Notes: generated from the letters alone by a model not told the origin. 64,000 nucleotides of DNA from Novosphingobium organovorum (GCF_022832435.1 NZ_JALHLF010000003.1:1-64000), one strand, 5' to 3'; positions 19,922 through 29,095 are shown, numbered from the stretch's first letter. Numbers and translations: made by a program.

Positions 19922-20984
19922 GCCCGCTCTGGGGCTGATTACCGCGCTTGTCCTGATTTCGAATTCAGCCCCCGGCGCACTTGCGCGCGAACGCGCGAAG
20001 GACGAGCCGGCCCTGCCGCGCACCGGTCCCGCTGCCGACTATCCCGTGGTGATCGGCGATCCGTTTACCATCGATGGTACCGTGTGGACCCCGCTCGACC
20101 AGATGAACTACGATGCCGTCGGGCTGGCCAGCGTGGGGGACGCCTCGCTTGTCGGCGTGACCGGCGCGAGCAAGACGCTGCCGTTGCCAAGCTATGTCGA
20201 AGTGACCAATCTCGATACCGGGCGCACGGCCCTGGTGCGGATCGAGCGGCGTGGACCGATGGTCAATTCGCTGCTGATCGAACTTTCGCCGATGGCCGCA
20301 AGGCAACTGGGCATTTCGGGCGCGAAGGGCGCTGCCGTGCGCGTGCGCCGGGTCAATCCGCCGGAGCCCGAACGCGCTCTGCTGCGCCAGGACAAGGAAG
20401 CGCCGCTGCGCATGGACACGCCGCCGGGCCTGCTTCAGGTGCTGCGCTCCAAGCTGGCCGAACAGTCACCGCTGCTGCCTCCGCCGTCGACCCCGCCGAT
20501 CCCGCCGCAGGTGACCGAGCAGATGATCGAGCAGCTCGATCACACCGCGCCGAAACCGGCCGCCACGCCGCTGCCCAAACCCCAGAGCAAGCCGCAGGCG
20601 CAGGCCAAGACGCCGGTCGCGCCCATCCCGGCGCCCGCTTCGGCACCCCTTGCCCCCAGTCCCAGGATGGAGGCCGTCACCGTGCACAAGGGCGCAGCCC
20701 CGTTGGCGCCTGTCCCGGCGCCTGCGGTCAAGCCCGCCGCTCAGCCCGCACCCAAGTCGGCCGGGCCGGGGCTCAAGAATGGCTTCGTCGTTCAGGTCGG
20801 CGCGTTTTCGGTCGAACCCAACGCGCGCGAACTGGCGGCCAAGCTGGGCGGTTTCGTCGCCCATCCGGGCAAATTCTGGCTTGTGCGGATCGGACCTTTC
20901 GCCGATCGTGCAAAAGCCGCTGCGGCGCTGGAGAAGGCGCAGCGGGCCGGGTATAGGGATGCCCGAATCCAGCATACCGATTGA
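19905..20984 (+). CDS. RlpA-like DPBB and SPOR-domain protein
   Basis: This 359-residue exported protein has a signal peptide (cleavage near ALARE), a divergent double-psi beta-barrel (about residues 40-155), a Pro/Ala-rich linker and a C-terminal SPOR domain (about 285-357, FVVQVGAFSVEPNARELAAK ... YRDARIQ). SPOR domains bind denuded glycans at the division site. The barrel aligns with RlpA at YDAVGLAS, YVEVTNLDTGRTALVRIERR and IELSPMAARQLGI. The ASWYG motif and the usual acidic residue are missing, so lytic activity is doubtful. No lipobox Cys is present, unlike classic RlpA. The gene overlaps the transglycosylase by 17 bases. ATG 19905 is preferred over TTG 19899. Confidence 0.8.
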   Translation: MKLPVRPALGLITALVLISNSAPGALARERAKDEPALPRTGPAADYPVVIGDPFTIDGTVWTPLDQMNYDAVGLASVGDASLVGVTGASKTLPLPSYVEVTNLDTGRTALVRIERRGPMVNSLLIELSPMAARQLGISGAKGAAVRVRRVNPPEPERALLRQDKEAPLRMDTPPGLLQVLRSKLAEQSPLLPPPSTPPIPPQVTEQMIEQLDHTAPKPAATPLPKPQSKPQAQAKTPVAPIPAPASAPLAPSPRMEAVTVHKGAAPLAPVPAPAVKPAAQPAPKSAGPGLKNGFVVQVGAFSVEPNARELAAKLGGFVAHPGKFWLVRIGPFADRAKAAAALEKAQRAGYRDARIQHTD

Positions 20985-21089
20985 CGGTTCGGGCGCGTGG
21001 GCGTGGCGTTGCAGCCCCCGCGCACCGCCCGCCAGTCGCGTGTCGGCAACGGACAAGGCACCGGTCAAGGTGCTGTGGAGTAGCGGGTC

Positions 21090-22301
21090 TTGGTATCGTA
21101 TCGTAAGTTCATGCGCGCATCGGCGGTAACGCTGGGTGCGCTGGTTTCGGTTTCATCGGGTGGCGCGCTTCTTGCCGCGCCTGCGGCAAAGACACCCGGC
21201 GCAGGCACGGTGGGCAATCCGGTCCCGCCCGCCGAAGTCGCGCCGGTTCCTGTCAGCATCCTCGTCGACCTGGGGTCCGGGCAGGTGCTCGAACAGCGTC
21301 AGCCCGACGTGCCGTTTCTGCCCGCGTCGGTGACGAAGGTGATGACCGCCTTCGTTGCCTTCGAGGAGATCGATGCGGGCCGCCTCTCGCTCCAGCGCCG
21401 GTTTCGCATGGACAAGGAAACCGAGAAGGAATGGTGGGCCAAGGGCTCGACCATGTACATCACCTCGAACGACAATCCGACGACCGAGGAACTTCTTCAC
21501 GGCATCATGACCGCTTCGGGCAACGATGCGTGCATCGTTCTGGCCAAGGGGTACGCGGGCAGCGTCAAGGCCTGGACGGACAAGATGAACGCGGCGGCGC
21601 GCAGCCTGGGCATGAGCCGCAGCCACTACAACACCCCCAACGGGTGGATGGACGATGGCCAGACTTACGTTACCGCCAGCGACATGGTGAAGCTGGCCGA
21701 CGCGATGATCATGCGCCACCCCACGCTCTATCACGAATTTTCGGGGGTCAAGACCTACCACTGGCGCGACGTCGCGATGCGCAGCCACGATCCGACGGTG
21801 GGCGTGGTGCCCGGCGCCGACGGCATCAAGACTGGCTATACCCACGAGGCGGGCTACAACTTTGTCGGCACCGCCATTCGCGATGGCCGCCGTCTGGTGA
21901 TGGTGCTGGCCGGATCGTCGACCTTCAAGATCCGCGATGCCGCGGCGCACAAGTTGCTCGAATGGGGTTTTGCCGACTGGACGCCGCGCCACCTGTTCGA
22001 CAAGGGGCAGACTATCGCCACCGCCAAGGTTCAGGGCGGGGTCGACCTTTCGGTTCCGCTCGTCGCCGATCGCGAGGTCCACGCCACGCTTCCCGCGTCG
22101 GCGCCGGGGCGCAAGGTCACGCTTTCGGTGCATTACCGTGGCCCGATCGCCGCTCCTGTCACCAAGGGTGAGCGCATCGGCGACCTTGAAATCGCGGTCG
22201 AAGGATTGTCACCGGGGCACGTCCCGCTCTACGCAGCGGCCGATGTCGGCAAGGGCGGCGCACTGGACAGGCTGCGCAACGGGCTTATCACCCTGTTTTG
22301 A
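21090..22301 (+). CDS. dacC: D-alanyl-D-alanine carboxypeptidase, PBP5/6 type
   Basis: This 403-residue penicillin-binding protein trims the terminal D-Ala of peptidoglycan pentapeptides in the periplasm. The active-site motifs are all present: SxxK in PASVTKVMTAF (Ser80, Lys83), SGN in MTASGNDACIV and KTG in GIKTGYTHEAG. A signal peptide covers about the first 30 residues. A C-terminal PBP5-associated beta domain follows, and the end (LDRLRNGLITLF) looks like an amphipathic membrane anchor. Translation likely starts at TTG 21090, with GTGGAG about 9 bases upstream. ATG 21111 is the alternative and would shorten the signal peptide. The family identity is certain, the exact paralogue name less so. 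Confidence 0.9.
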   Translation: MVSYRKFMRASAVTLGALVSVSSGGALLAAPAAKTPGAGTVGNPVPPAEVAPVPVSILVDLGSGQVLEQRQPDVPFLPASVTKVMTAFVAFEEIDAGRLSLQRRFRMDKETEKEWWAKGSTMYITSNDNPTTEELLHGIMTASGNDACIVLAKGYAGSVKAWTDKMNAAARSLGMSRSHYNTPNGWMDDGQTYVTASDMVKLADAMIMRHPTLYHEFSGVKTYHWRDVAMRSHDPTVGVVPGADGIKTGYTHEAGYNFVGTAIRDGRRLVMVLAGSSTFKIRDAAAHKLLEWGFADWTPRHLFDKGQTIATAKVQGGVDLSVPLVADREVHATLPASAPGRKVTLSVHYRGPIAAPVTKGERIGDLEIAVEGLSPGHVPLYAAADVGKGGALDRLRNGLITLF

Positions 22302-22317
22302 TGAAGACGGGGTTGTG

Positions 22318-22977
22318 ATGAGGACGGGACAGTTCATTGCGTTCGAAGGCGGGGAAGGGGCTGGCAAGTCTACCCAGACCCGCCTGTTGGCGCAGGCCCT
22401 GCGCGCACGCGGGATCGAGGTGGTGACCACGCGCGAGCCGGGCGGGACACCCGGCGCCGAGGCCATCCGCAGTCTGCTGCTCGACGGGGTCGAGGGGGAC
22501 GAGGCAGGCTGGGGTCCGCGCGCCGAGGCGCTGCTGTTCGCCGCCGCGCGCGCCGATCACGTCGACCGCCTGATCCGGCCCGCGCTGGCGCGCGGCGCCT
22601 GGGTCATCTGCGACCGTTTCCTTGATTCGAGCCGGGCCTATCAGGGCGGCGGGAGCGGGCTGTCCGATGGCGATATCCTGACGCTGCACCGGATCGGCAG
22701 CGAAGGGCTCATGCCCGATCGCACGCTGCTCATCACCGTCGCGCCCGAGGAGGCGATGCGCCGTCTCGCGCAGCGCGATGTCGATGGCAGCGACCGCATC
22801 GGCGGACGCGATCCCGCCTTCCACGCGCGCGTCAACGCGACTTTTGCTACCTTTGCCGAGGAAGAAGCGTCCCGTTTTGCCCGGATCGACGGCAACGGCA
22901 CGCCCGAGGCAATCCACCAGCGGGTGCTCGATGCGCTCGCCTCGCTGCTCGGCGAACCGGGTGACGCGCGTGGCTGA
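22318..22977 (+). CDS. tmk: Thymidylate kinase
   Basis: This 219-residue enzyme phosphorylates dTMP to dTDP for DNA synthesis. It has the P-loop EGGEGAGKSTQT, the TREPGGTPGAEAIR segment, the DRFLDSSRAYQG nucleotide-binding motif (DRY/F type) and the LID loop near DRIGGRDP. ATG 22318 lies 16 bases after dacC. A longer in-frame extension overlapping dacC is not part of the enzyme. The 3' end overlaps holB by 8 bases, the common tmk-holB pairing. Confidence 0.95.
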   Translation: MRTGQFIAFEGGEGAGKSTQTRLLAQALRARGIEVVTTREPGGTPGAEAIRSLLLDGVEGDEAGWGPRAEALLFAAARADHVDRLIRPALARGAWVICDRFLDSSRAYQGGGSGLSDGDILTLHRIGSEGLMPDRTLLITVAPEEAMRRLAQRDVDGSDRIGGRDPAFHARVNATFATFAEEEASRFARIDGNGTPEAIHQRVLDALASLLGEPGDARG

Positions 22978-23944
22978 CAGCGCGTTTTTCGGTCAGGATG
23001 CCGCGTGGCAGGAATGGCTGCGCTCGATCGCCTCCGAGCGCATGCATCATGCATGGCTCTTCGCCGGCGCCCGCGGGCTTGGCAAACAGGCCTTCGCGCG
23101 CGCGGCGGCGGCCCGGCTCGTCGGCGGGGTCGATCCGGCCGACGATGCCGCGATCGACAGCCATCCCGACATCCACGTCCTGACCCCGCTTCCCGCGAGC
23201 GATGACGACGCCAAGAAGAAGGCGGAAGGCAAGCCCTACCAGACCAAGCGCAACATCTCGGTCGATCAGGTGCGCGAGATGATCCGCAAGCTCGCCACAC
23301 GCCCCACGCTTGGGGACCGGCGCGCGATCATCGTCGATCCGGCCGACGATCTGGAGAAGGGCGCGGTCAACGCCCTGCTCAAGGTGCTCGAGGAACCACC
23401 GGCGGGAACCTACTTCATCCTTCTCGCGCATCAGCCGGGGCGGCTTCTGCCCACGGTGCGTTCGCGTTGCCGGGTATTGCGTTTCGCTCCGCTCGACGAG
23501 GCCGCGCTCGACACGATGCTGCGCCGCGAAGTGCCCGAGGCCGATGCACCGAGCCGTCAGGCCGCGATCCGCGCCGCGCAGGGCTCGCCAGGGCTCGCGC
23601 GGACCTTCGTCTCGCTCGATCTCGGCACGATACACGATCTGATGGTGCGTATCGTGGAGCGGGGCGATGGCGACTATGTGCTGCGCGGCGCGCTCGCGCG
23701 GGAGATGGGGCCGCGTCCCGCCCGCGAGCGCCAGCTTGCCGCAATCGAGCTGGCCCGTGCGGTGCTGCTGGGCTGCATCGGCGAAACGACGCGGCGCCAC
23801 CAGCTGGCGGTTATCGAGGCGCACCAGAGCCTGGGCCAGCTGCTGGTGCGCGCGCCAACCTACAATTTCGATCCCGGCGTGCTTATAATGGACATTGGCG
23901 GGTTGCTGGCTTCGTCGGCAATGCCTAGAGACAGCCGCACCTGA
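22970..23944 (+). CDS. holB: DNA polymerase III subunit delta'
   Basis: This 324-residue AAA+ clamp-loader subunit helps place the sliding clamp on DNA. Recognisable parts are HHAWLFAGARGLGKQAFARA (degenerate Walker A), RRAIIVDPADDLEKGAVNALLKVLEEPPAGT (sensor and SRC-like region, quoted in part: VNALLKVLEEPP) and LPTVRSRCRVLRF. The zinc-binding Cys cluster of gamma-proteobacterial enzymes is not evident. I chose GTG 22970, which opens as ADSAFFGQDAAW after the start residue. GTG 22961 is equally possible. It overlaps tmk and is followed 32 bases later by metG. Confidence 0.93.
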   Translation: MADSAFFGQDAAWQEWLRSIASERMHHAWLFAGARGLGKQAFARAAAARLVGGVDPADDAAIDSHPDIHVLTPLPASDDDAKKKAEGKPYQTKRNISVDQVREMIRKLATRPTLGDRRAIIVDPADDLEKGAVNALLKVLEEPPAGTYFILLAHQPGRLLPTVRSRCRVLRFAPLDEAALDTMLRREVPEADAPSRQAAIRAAQGSPGLARTFVSLDLGTIHDLMVRIVERGDGDYVLRGALAREMGPRPARERQLAAIELARAVLLGCIGETTRRHQLAVIEAHQSLGQLLVRAPTYNFDPGVLIMDIGGLLASSAMPRDSRT

Positions 23945-23976
23945 TCTCCCTCGAACACAGAAAGCGCGACGCCGCC

Positions 23977-25536
23977 ATGGGCGAGCCCTATTACATCACC
24001 ACCGCCATTTCCTATCCCAACGGAAAGCCCCACATCGGCCACGCCTACGAGGCGATCGCGGCCGACGTCATCGCCCGCCACCGCAAGGCCGAGGGCTTCG
24101 ACGTCCGCCTGCAGACCGGGACCGACGAGCACGGCCTCAAGATGATGCAGAAGGCGCGCGACCTGGGGATGGAGGTGGCCGATCTGGCTACGGAAATGTC
24201 CGGATATTTCCGTGATATGTGCGACGCTCTTAACATCGATTACGACGTATTTATCCGTACCACGGAACCGCGTCATCACGCGGCCACGCAGGAATTGTGG
24301 CGGCGCATGGAGGCCAATGGCGACCTCTACCTCGATCGCTACGAGGGCTGGTATTCGGTGCGCGACGAAGCCTATTACGACGAAAGCGAACTGGTCACCG
24401 GGGAAGGGGGCGAAAAGCTCTCGCCCCAGGGCACACCGGTTGAGTGGACCGTCGAGGAATCCTGGTTCTTCCGCCTGTCGAAGTATCAGGACAAGCTGCT
24501 CGCGCTTTACGCCGAGGGTGATTTCATCCGCCCCGAAAGCCGCCGCAACGAAATCGCCCGCTTCGTCGAGGGTGGCCTGCGCGACCTGTCGATCTCGCGC
24601 ACGAGCTTCGACTGGGGCGTGAAGGTGCCGGGCTCGGACAACCATGTCATGTACGTGTGGGTCGATGCTCTGACCAACTATCTGACGGGCCTTGGTTTTC
24701 CCGATGAAAGCGGCGATTATGCCAAGTTCTGGCCGGCCAGCCTGCACCTGATCGGCAAGGACATCGTGCGTTTCCACACGGTCTACTGGCCCGCGTTCCT
24801 GATGAGCGCGGGCGTGCCGTTGCCGAAACAGGTTTTCGGCCATGGTTTCCTGCTCAACCGTGGCCAGAAGGAATCGAAGTCGCTCGGCAACGTGACCGAT
24901 CCGATCACGCTGGCTGAGGCCTATGGCGTGGATACGCTGCGCTATTTCTTCCTGCGCGAAGTGGCCTTCGGGCAGGACGGCTCCTGGTCGCACGACGCCA
25001 TCGTGACCCGCTGCAACGCCGAGCTTGCCAACAGCTTCGGCAACCTCGCGCAGCGCAGCCTCTCGATGATCTTCAAGAACATGGGCGGCACGATCAAGGC
25101 CGGTCTTGCGGTGGCCCCGGCCGATACCGCGCTGTTCGAAGCCGTCGCGGGCGGCATCGCCGAGCTGCGCGCCCGTTTTGCCGAGCTCGCCTTCAGCGAA
25201 GGGCTCGATGCCTGGATGCGCGCGGTCTTCGCGTGCAACCAGTATGTCGATGAACAGGCCCCCTGGGCGCTGCGCAAGAGCGATCCCGAACGGATGGAAG
25301 CGGTCCTCATGACGCTGTTCCAGGTCGTGCGCGATCTTGCCATTGCCGTGCGCCCGGTCGTCCCGCAGGCCATCGACGCGCTGCTCGATCAGATGGGCGT
25401 GAGCCCCGAAGCCCGCGACTACGCCGCACTTGCCGACACCGAGTGGTTCGCCACGCTGGCGGCCAGTGGCTACGCTGTCGACAAGCCGCAGGGCGTGTTT
25501 CCGCGCCTTGAACTGCCCGCCGACCAGAGCGAATGA
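23977..25536 (+). CDS. metG: Methionyl-tRNA synthetase
   Basis: This class I synthetase of 519 residues charges tRNA-Met. The HIGH motif is in PNGKPHIGHAYEAIAAD and the KMSKS equivalent is KESKSLGN, with the usual LQTGTDEHG segment between. It is the short form without the C-terminal tRNA-binding extension, as is common in alphaproteobacteria. The four-Cys zinc knuckle of the long form is absent. ATG 23977 follows a short gap after holB, and the stop overlaps tatD in an ATGA arrangement, indicating coupling. Confidence 0.97.
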   Translation: MGEPYYITTAISYPNGKPHIGHAYEAIAADVIARHRKAEGFDVRLQTGTDEHGLKMMQKARDLGMEVADLATEMSGYFRDMCDALNIDYDVFIRTTEPRHHAATQELWRRMEANGDLYLDRYEGWYSVRDEAYYDESELVTGEGGEKLSPQGTPVEWTVEESWFFRLSKYQDKLLALYAEGDFIRPESRRNEIARFVEGGLRDLSISRTSFDWGVKVPGSDNHVMYVWVDALTNYLTGLGFPDESGDYAKFWPASLHLIGKDIVRFHTVYWPAFLMSAGVPLPKQVFGHGFLLNRGQKESKSLGNVTDPITLAEAYGVDTLRYFFLREVAFGQDGSWSHDAIVTRCNAELANSFGNLAQRSLSMIFKNMGGTIKAGLAVAPADTALFEAVAGGIAELRARFAELAFSEGLDAWMRAVFACNQYVDEQAPWALRKSDPERMEAVLMTLFQVVRDLAIAVRPVVPQAIDALLDQMGVSPEARDYAALADTEWFATLAASGYAVDKPQGVFPRLELPADQSE

Positions 25537-26327
25537 TGCTGATCGATTCCCACTGCCATCTCGAATACGAAGGCGTCGTCGAGGACCAGGCAGGCGTGCT
25601 CGATCGCGCGCGCGCGGCCGGGATCAAGGGCTTCCTCAATATCTCGACCCGCCAGTGCGAGTGGGATCGCGTGATCGCGACCGCTGCGCGCGAAACGGAC
25701 GTGTGGGCTTCGGTGGGCATCCATCCGCATGAGGCCGACGCCCACGCCGACCTTGGTGCAGCCGTCCTGCGCGCGGCGACCGCGCATCCCAAGGTCATCG
25801 CGATCGGCGAAACCGGGCTAGACTATTATTACGACAAGTCCGATCGCGCGGTGCAACAGGCGCTGTTTCGCATGCACATCGGCGTGGCGCGCGAGACCGG
25901 TCTGCCGATCGTGATCCACACCCGCGATGCCGAAAGCGACACGATTGCGATCCTGCGCGAAGAGATCGGGAAGGGGGCGTTCCCGGCGCTCATCCACTGT
26001 TTCACGGCGAGCGCCGGGTTCGGGCGCGCGGTGCTGGACCTGGGCCTAACGATCAGCCTGTCGGGCATCGTGACGTTCAAGAACGCGGCCGATCTGCAAG
26101 CCTTCGCGGCGGAAATTCCGGCCGGGCGGCTGCTCGTGGAAACCGATTCCCCGTTCCTGGCTCCCGTACCGCACCGGGGGCGCAAGTGCGAACCGGCGTT
26201 CACGGCGGACACCGCGCGGTTCGTCGCGCAGCTTCGCGGCGTGAGCGTTGAGGACCTGGGCGAAACGACGACGCGCAACTTCTTTGCCCTGTTCAGCAAA
26301 GCTCAGCCGCAGGACAGCGCCGCGTGA
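25533..26327 (+). CDS. tatD: TatD-family metal-dependent DNase/hydrolase
   Basis: This 264-residue TIM-barrel metal hydrolase matches TatD/YcfH proteins, with 3'-5' nuclease activity reported in some members. Metal ligands are visible in DSHCHLE (HxH), GETGLDYYY (Glu), PIVIHTRDAE (His), ALIHCFTAS (His) and LVETDSPFLAP (Asp). Its start overlaps the metG stop by 4 bases and its stop overlaps the next gene by 4 bases. The metG-tatD-metallo-hydrolase order recurs widely in proteobacteria. The physiological role is unsettled. Confidence 0.93.
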   Translation: MMLIDSHCHLEYEGVVEDQAGVLDRARAAGIKGFLNISTRQCEWDRVIATAARETDVWASVGIHPHEADAHADLGAAVLRAATAHPKVIAIGETGLDYYYDKSDRAVQQALFRMHIGVARETGLPIVIHTRDAESDTIAILREEIGKGAFPALIHCFTASAGFGRAVLDLGLTISLSGIVTFKNAADLQAFAAEIPAGRLLVETDSPFLAPVPHRGRKCEPAFTADTARFVAQLRGVSVEDLGETTTRNFFALFSKAQPQDSAA

Positions 26328-27103
26328 AGGTCACCATCCTTGGCTGCGGCACGTCGACCGGGGTCCCGCGCCTTGGCGGCGAACACGGTGCTGACTGGGG
26401 TCTGTGCGATCCGAACGAGCCGCGCAACCGCCGCACGCGCGTTGCCATCCTGCTCGAAAGCGAAGCGGGCAAGCGCATCCTCGTCGACACGCCGACCGAC
26501 CTTCGCGCGCAATTGCTCGCAAACGAGATCCATCGCCTCGATGCGATCTTCTGGACCCACGATCACGCCGATCACTGCCACGGCATCGACGACCTGCGGC
26601 CGCTGCGGTATGGCCGGGCCGGGCCGATGGCCGGTTTTGCCGCTTCGGAGACGGTGCGACGGCTGCGCCAGCGGTTCGGGTATGTCTTTGCCGGACAATA
26701 TGGCTATCCCACGCTTGTCTCGCTCGACAATCTCGACAACCTGCGGTTGTGCGAAGGGTACCGCATCGATCATACCCAGATGCCGCATGGCCCGGCGCAG
26801 TCGACCGGATTTCGCTTCGATTGTGACGGAAAATCTGTCTGTTACATGACAGACTTCAGTGAAATTACGAGGGACATGGTCGATCTGTGCGACGGCGCCG
26901 ATCTGCTGATCGTCGACTGTCTGCGCCGTGAACCGCATCCCACCCACGCGCACCTTGGCATGGCGCTTGAACTCGCGCAGCGCAGCGGCGCACAGCGCAC
27001 CGTCCTGACCCATCTCGACAAGAGCATGGACTACGCAACTTTGAGCGGCGAAGTCCCCGAGGGCGTCGAAGTCGCTTACGACGGGCTGGTTATCGCGCCG
27101 TGA
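26324..27103 (+). CDS. MBL-fold metallo-hydrolase, PhnP-like
   Basis: This 259-residue metallo-beta-lactamase-fold enzyme resembles PhnP-type phosphodiesterases. It opens KVTILGCGTSTGVPRLGG, carries the metal motif FWTHDHADHCHGIDDLRPL (HxHxDH), then CYMTDFSE and a distal HLGMALELAQ region. Start is GTG 26324 in a GTGA overlap with tatD. PhnP acts on cyclic ribose phosphodiesters in phosphonate use, but no phn genes are nearby, so here it is probably a housekeeping phosphodiesterase. Substrate unknown. Confidence 0.88.
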   Translation: MKVTILGCGTSTGVPRLGGEHGADWGLCDPNEPRNRRTRVAILLESEAGKRILVDTPTDLRAQLLANEIHRLDAIFWTHDHADHCHGIDDLRPLRYGRAGPMAGFAASETVRRLRQRFGYVFAGQYGYPTLVSLDNLDNLRLCEGYRIDHTQMPHGPAQSTGFRFDCDGKSVCYMTDFSEITRDMVDLCDGADLLIVDCLRREPHPTHAHLGMALELAQRSGAQRTVLTHLDKSMDYATLSGEVPEGVEVAYDGLVIAP

Positions 27104-27294
27104 GCACGATGGGCACGATAAGCGGGATCATCGCGATCCTGTGCTGTCTGTTCCTGGTCTCGGGCCATTCGGGCTTTCGGCGTCTGGGACTGGGACGCAC
27201 GGCGAGGCTCGCGTTGATCTGGGCGGTCATCATCGTCGCGCTGGTCATCGTGATCAATCTGTTTCAGGGCGCCGGCGTCCAGTCGTCGCTGTAA
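27100..27294 (+). CDS. Small two-helix membrane protein
   Basis: This 64-residue protein starts at GTG 27100, overlapping the metallo-hydrolase stop by 4 bases. It has two hydrophobic segments, about residues 7-22 (GIIAILCCLFLVSG) and 38-56 (LIWAVIIVALVIVINLF), separated by a basic loop (FRRLGLGRTAR) that should face the cytoplasm. I do not recognise a family with a known function. Translational coupling to the previous gene supports that it is expressed. Confidence 0.7.
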   Translation: MSTMGTISGIIAILCCLFLVSGHSGFRRLGLGRTARLALIWAVIIVALVIVINLFQGAGVQSSL

Positions 27295-27475
27295 GCTTGT
27301 TCGTCCGTGTAAGCTGCGCGAATGAATGTGTGGGGGATGGCTTTCGCAGGCTAACGACAGACTTCGTTTTTGCCTCCTGATTTAACATAATATATATTAT
27401 CAATCTATCGTGTGCCGCAGTGGGGGGCTATCCGGTTCAGTTGCCCCCATTGCCGTCAGTCCCGAACGGCCGGGT
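27295..27475. other. AT-rich intergenic segment with a palindrome
   Basis: This 181-bp gap between convergent genes has an AT-rich island unlike its surroundings. It contains a perfect 14-base palindrome ATAATATATATTAT at 27387-27400. A weak hairpin, TGGGGG (27421-27426) with CCCCCA (27444-27449), lies close to the end of the minus-strand kinase gene and could help terminate it. Confidence 0.5.
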
Positions 27476-29095
27476 TCAGCACGGTGCCAAACCCAGCACG
27501 GCAAAAGCCTTTTCGCGCAGCGTGCCGCGCTCTGCGGCGCTCTCAACACCATGCCACCCCGTCAGGTCTCCCGGCGTGCCGGACAGTTGCTGGTCGAGCA
27601 CGGCGACATTGGCATCGGAGGCATCGCCGCGTCGTTGGGCGATCCGTTCGGCCAGCACCGCGCGCTCGGCCGTCAGCCACAGGCCGTCGAACCGCGCCCG
27701 ATGCGCCTGGGCCAGATCCTCGACTGCGCGCCGCTCATCCGGATCGGCAAAGACGCCATCCATCAGAACAGAGCCGCCATGGCGCAGCACGGCATCGGCC
27801 GCTGCGAGCATCCTCGCGTAGACCGCCTGAGAACTCGCACGGGTATAGGCTTGCGGCGGCAGCGGCGTTTCGGGCGCCTGACCCGCCATGCGCTTGCGCA
27901 GGACATCGGTGCGCAGCCAGCGCGCTCCGGCTGCGCCGCCAAGGTGCGCGGCAAGCTGGGCCGACAGCGTTGATTTGCCTGAACCCGACACCCCGCCGAC
28001 GGCGACCACGCGCGCGCTGTCCGGTCTCAGGAAGTCGCGTGCCCGCGCAAGGTAGCGGCGCGCTTCGGTGACGCGGGCCTGGCGCGCATCGGGGGCTTCG
28101 ATCCGCAAGGCCGCGCTGGCGTTGACATGCGCGCGCACCGCCGCGCGCATGGACAGGAACAGGGGCATGACCGCAAAAGCCTCGCCATCGGTGTCGGTCA
28201 TGTCGAGATAGCGGTTGAACACCAGGGCCGCGCCGTCGCGTTCACCGCGATGCCACAGATCCATGACAAGGAAGGCAAGATCGTAGAGCACGTCGCCGCT
28301 CGCCAGTTCGTCGTCGAACTCGAGACAGTCGAACAGCGTCGGCCTGCCCTCCCACAGGCAGATGTTGCCCAGGTGCAGATCGCCGTGGCCAAGGCGGACG
28401 AGCCCCCTTCCCCCGCGCGCCTCGAGGATTGGCGCACAGCCCTCCAGCGCGCCCAGGCTCAACGCGAGAAGCGCGTCGCATTCCTGCGGAGGCAGGATAT
28501 CGGGGCCGGTGGCCGCCATGCTGGCCCGATTGCCCTCGATGACCGCCCGAACCCGGTCGGCGGCCGCATGGGGCGGCGTGCATGCAACCGTGTCGGCACG
28601 GGCGTGAAAGCGCGCGATGGCATCGGCCAGATCGCGCAGCATTGCGGGTGTCAGCCGCCCCTCGTGGGCCAGGGTGTCGAACAGGTCATGCGCGGCGAAA
28701 CGGCGCATTTCGATCACCCAGTCAAGCGCGTCCGGCCAATCAAGCACGTGGTGCTCGGCCTCACCGCCGCACGCGGGCGAAATCGGCGGCCCCAGCTGCA
28801 CCGCCCCATCGCCACCGCGCAGCAAGGGCCGGACCGCACGATAGAGCTCTGGCGCTGTCCGGCGGTTAAGCACGAGTTCGCGCAGGCACATTGCGCGGCG
28901 CCTCTCGCGGGTCGAGAAATCAAGGTAGGGATAGCGCACCGCGCGCTTGAGCTTGAAGGCGCGCTCGCCCGTCAGGAAAACGCTCGCACCATGGGTGTCG
29001 ATCCGTTCGACCGGCTCCCCCCAGATCGCGTCGTCTCCCAGAAAGGCGAGCGCATCGCGTTGGTCGTCATGCGGGGCGGAATTGGCGTTGGGCAT
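27476..29095 (-). CDS. Fused aminoglycoside-phosphotransferase-like and P-loop kinase protein
   Basis: This 539-residue cytoplasmic protein joins two kinase-like halves. The N-terminal part (about 1-330) has an APH/choline-kinase fold with RLGHGDLHLGNICL (catalytic loop) and FDCLEFDDELASGDVLYDLAF (metal site). The C-terminal part (about 350-539) is a P-loop nucleotide kinase of the Zeta/gluconate-kinase type with VGGVSGSGKSTLSAQLA. The family is common in proteobacteria as AAA-family ATPase / APH fusion, without an established substrate. I start at ATG 29095, whose N-terminus (MPNANSAPHDDQRDA) fits the family. The frame is open to 29185. It is followed upstream by a cytochrome c gene on the same strand. 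It is not a proven antibiotic-resistance gene. Confidence 0.82.
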   Translation of the reverse strand: MPNANSAPHDDQRDALAFLGDDAIWGEPVERIDTHGASVFLTGERAFKLKRAVRYPYLDFSTRERRRAMCLRELVLNRRTAPELYRAVRPLLRGGDGAVQLGPPISPACGGEAEHHVLDWPDALDWVIEMRRFAAHDLFDTLAHEGRLTPAMLRDLADAIARFHARADTVACTPPHAAADRVRAVIEGNRASMAATGPDILPPQECDALLALSLGALEGCAPILEARGGRGLVRLGHGDLHLGNICLWEGRPTLFDCLEFDDELASGDVLYDLAFLVMDLWHRGERDGAALVFNRYLDMTDTDGEAFAVMPLFLSMRAAVRAHVNASAALRIEAPDARQARVTEARRYLARARDFLRPDSARVVAVGGVSGSGKSTLSAQLAAHLGGAAGARWLRTDVLRKRMAGQAPETPLPPQAYTRASSQAVYARMLAAADAVLRHGGSVLMDGVFADPDERRAVEDLAQAHRARFDGLWLTAERAVLAERIAQRRGDASDANVAVLDQQLSGTPGDLTGWHGVESAAERGTLREKAFAVLGLAPC

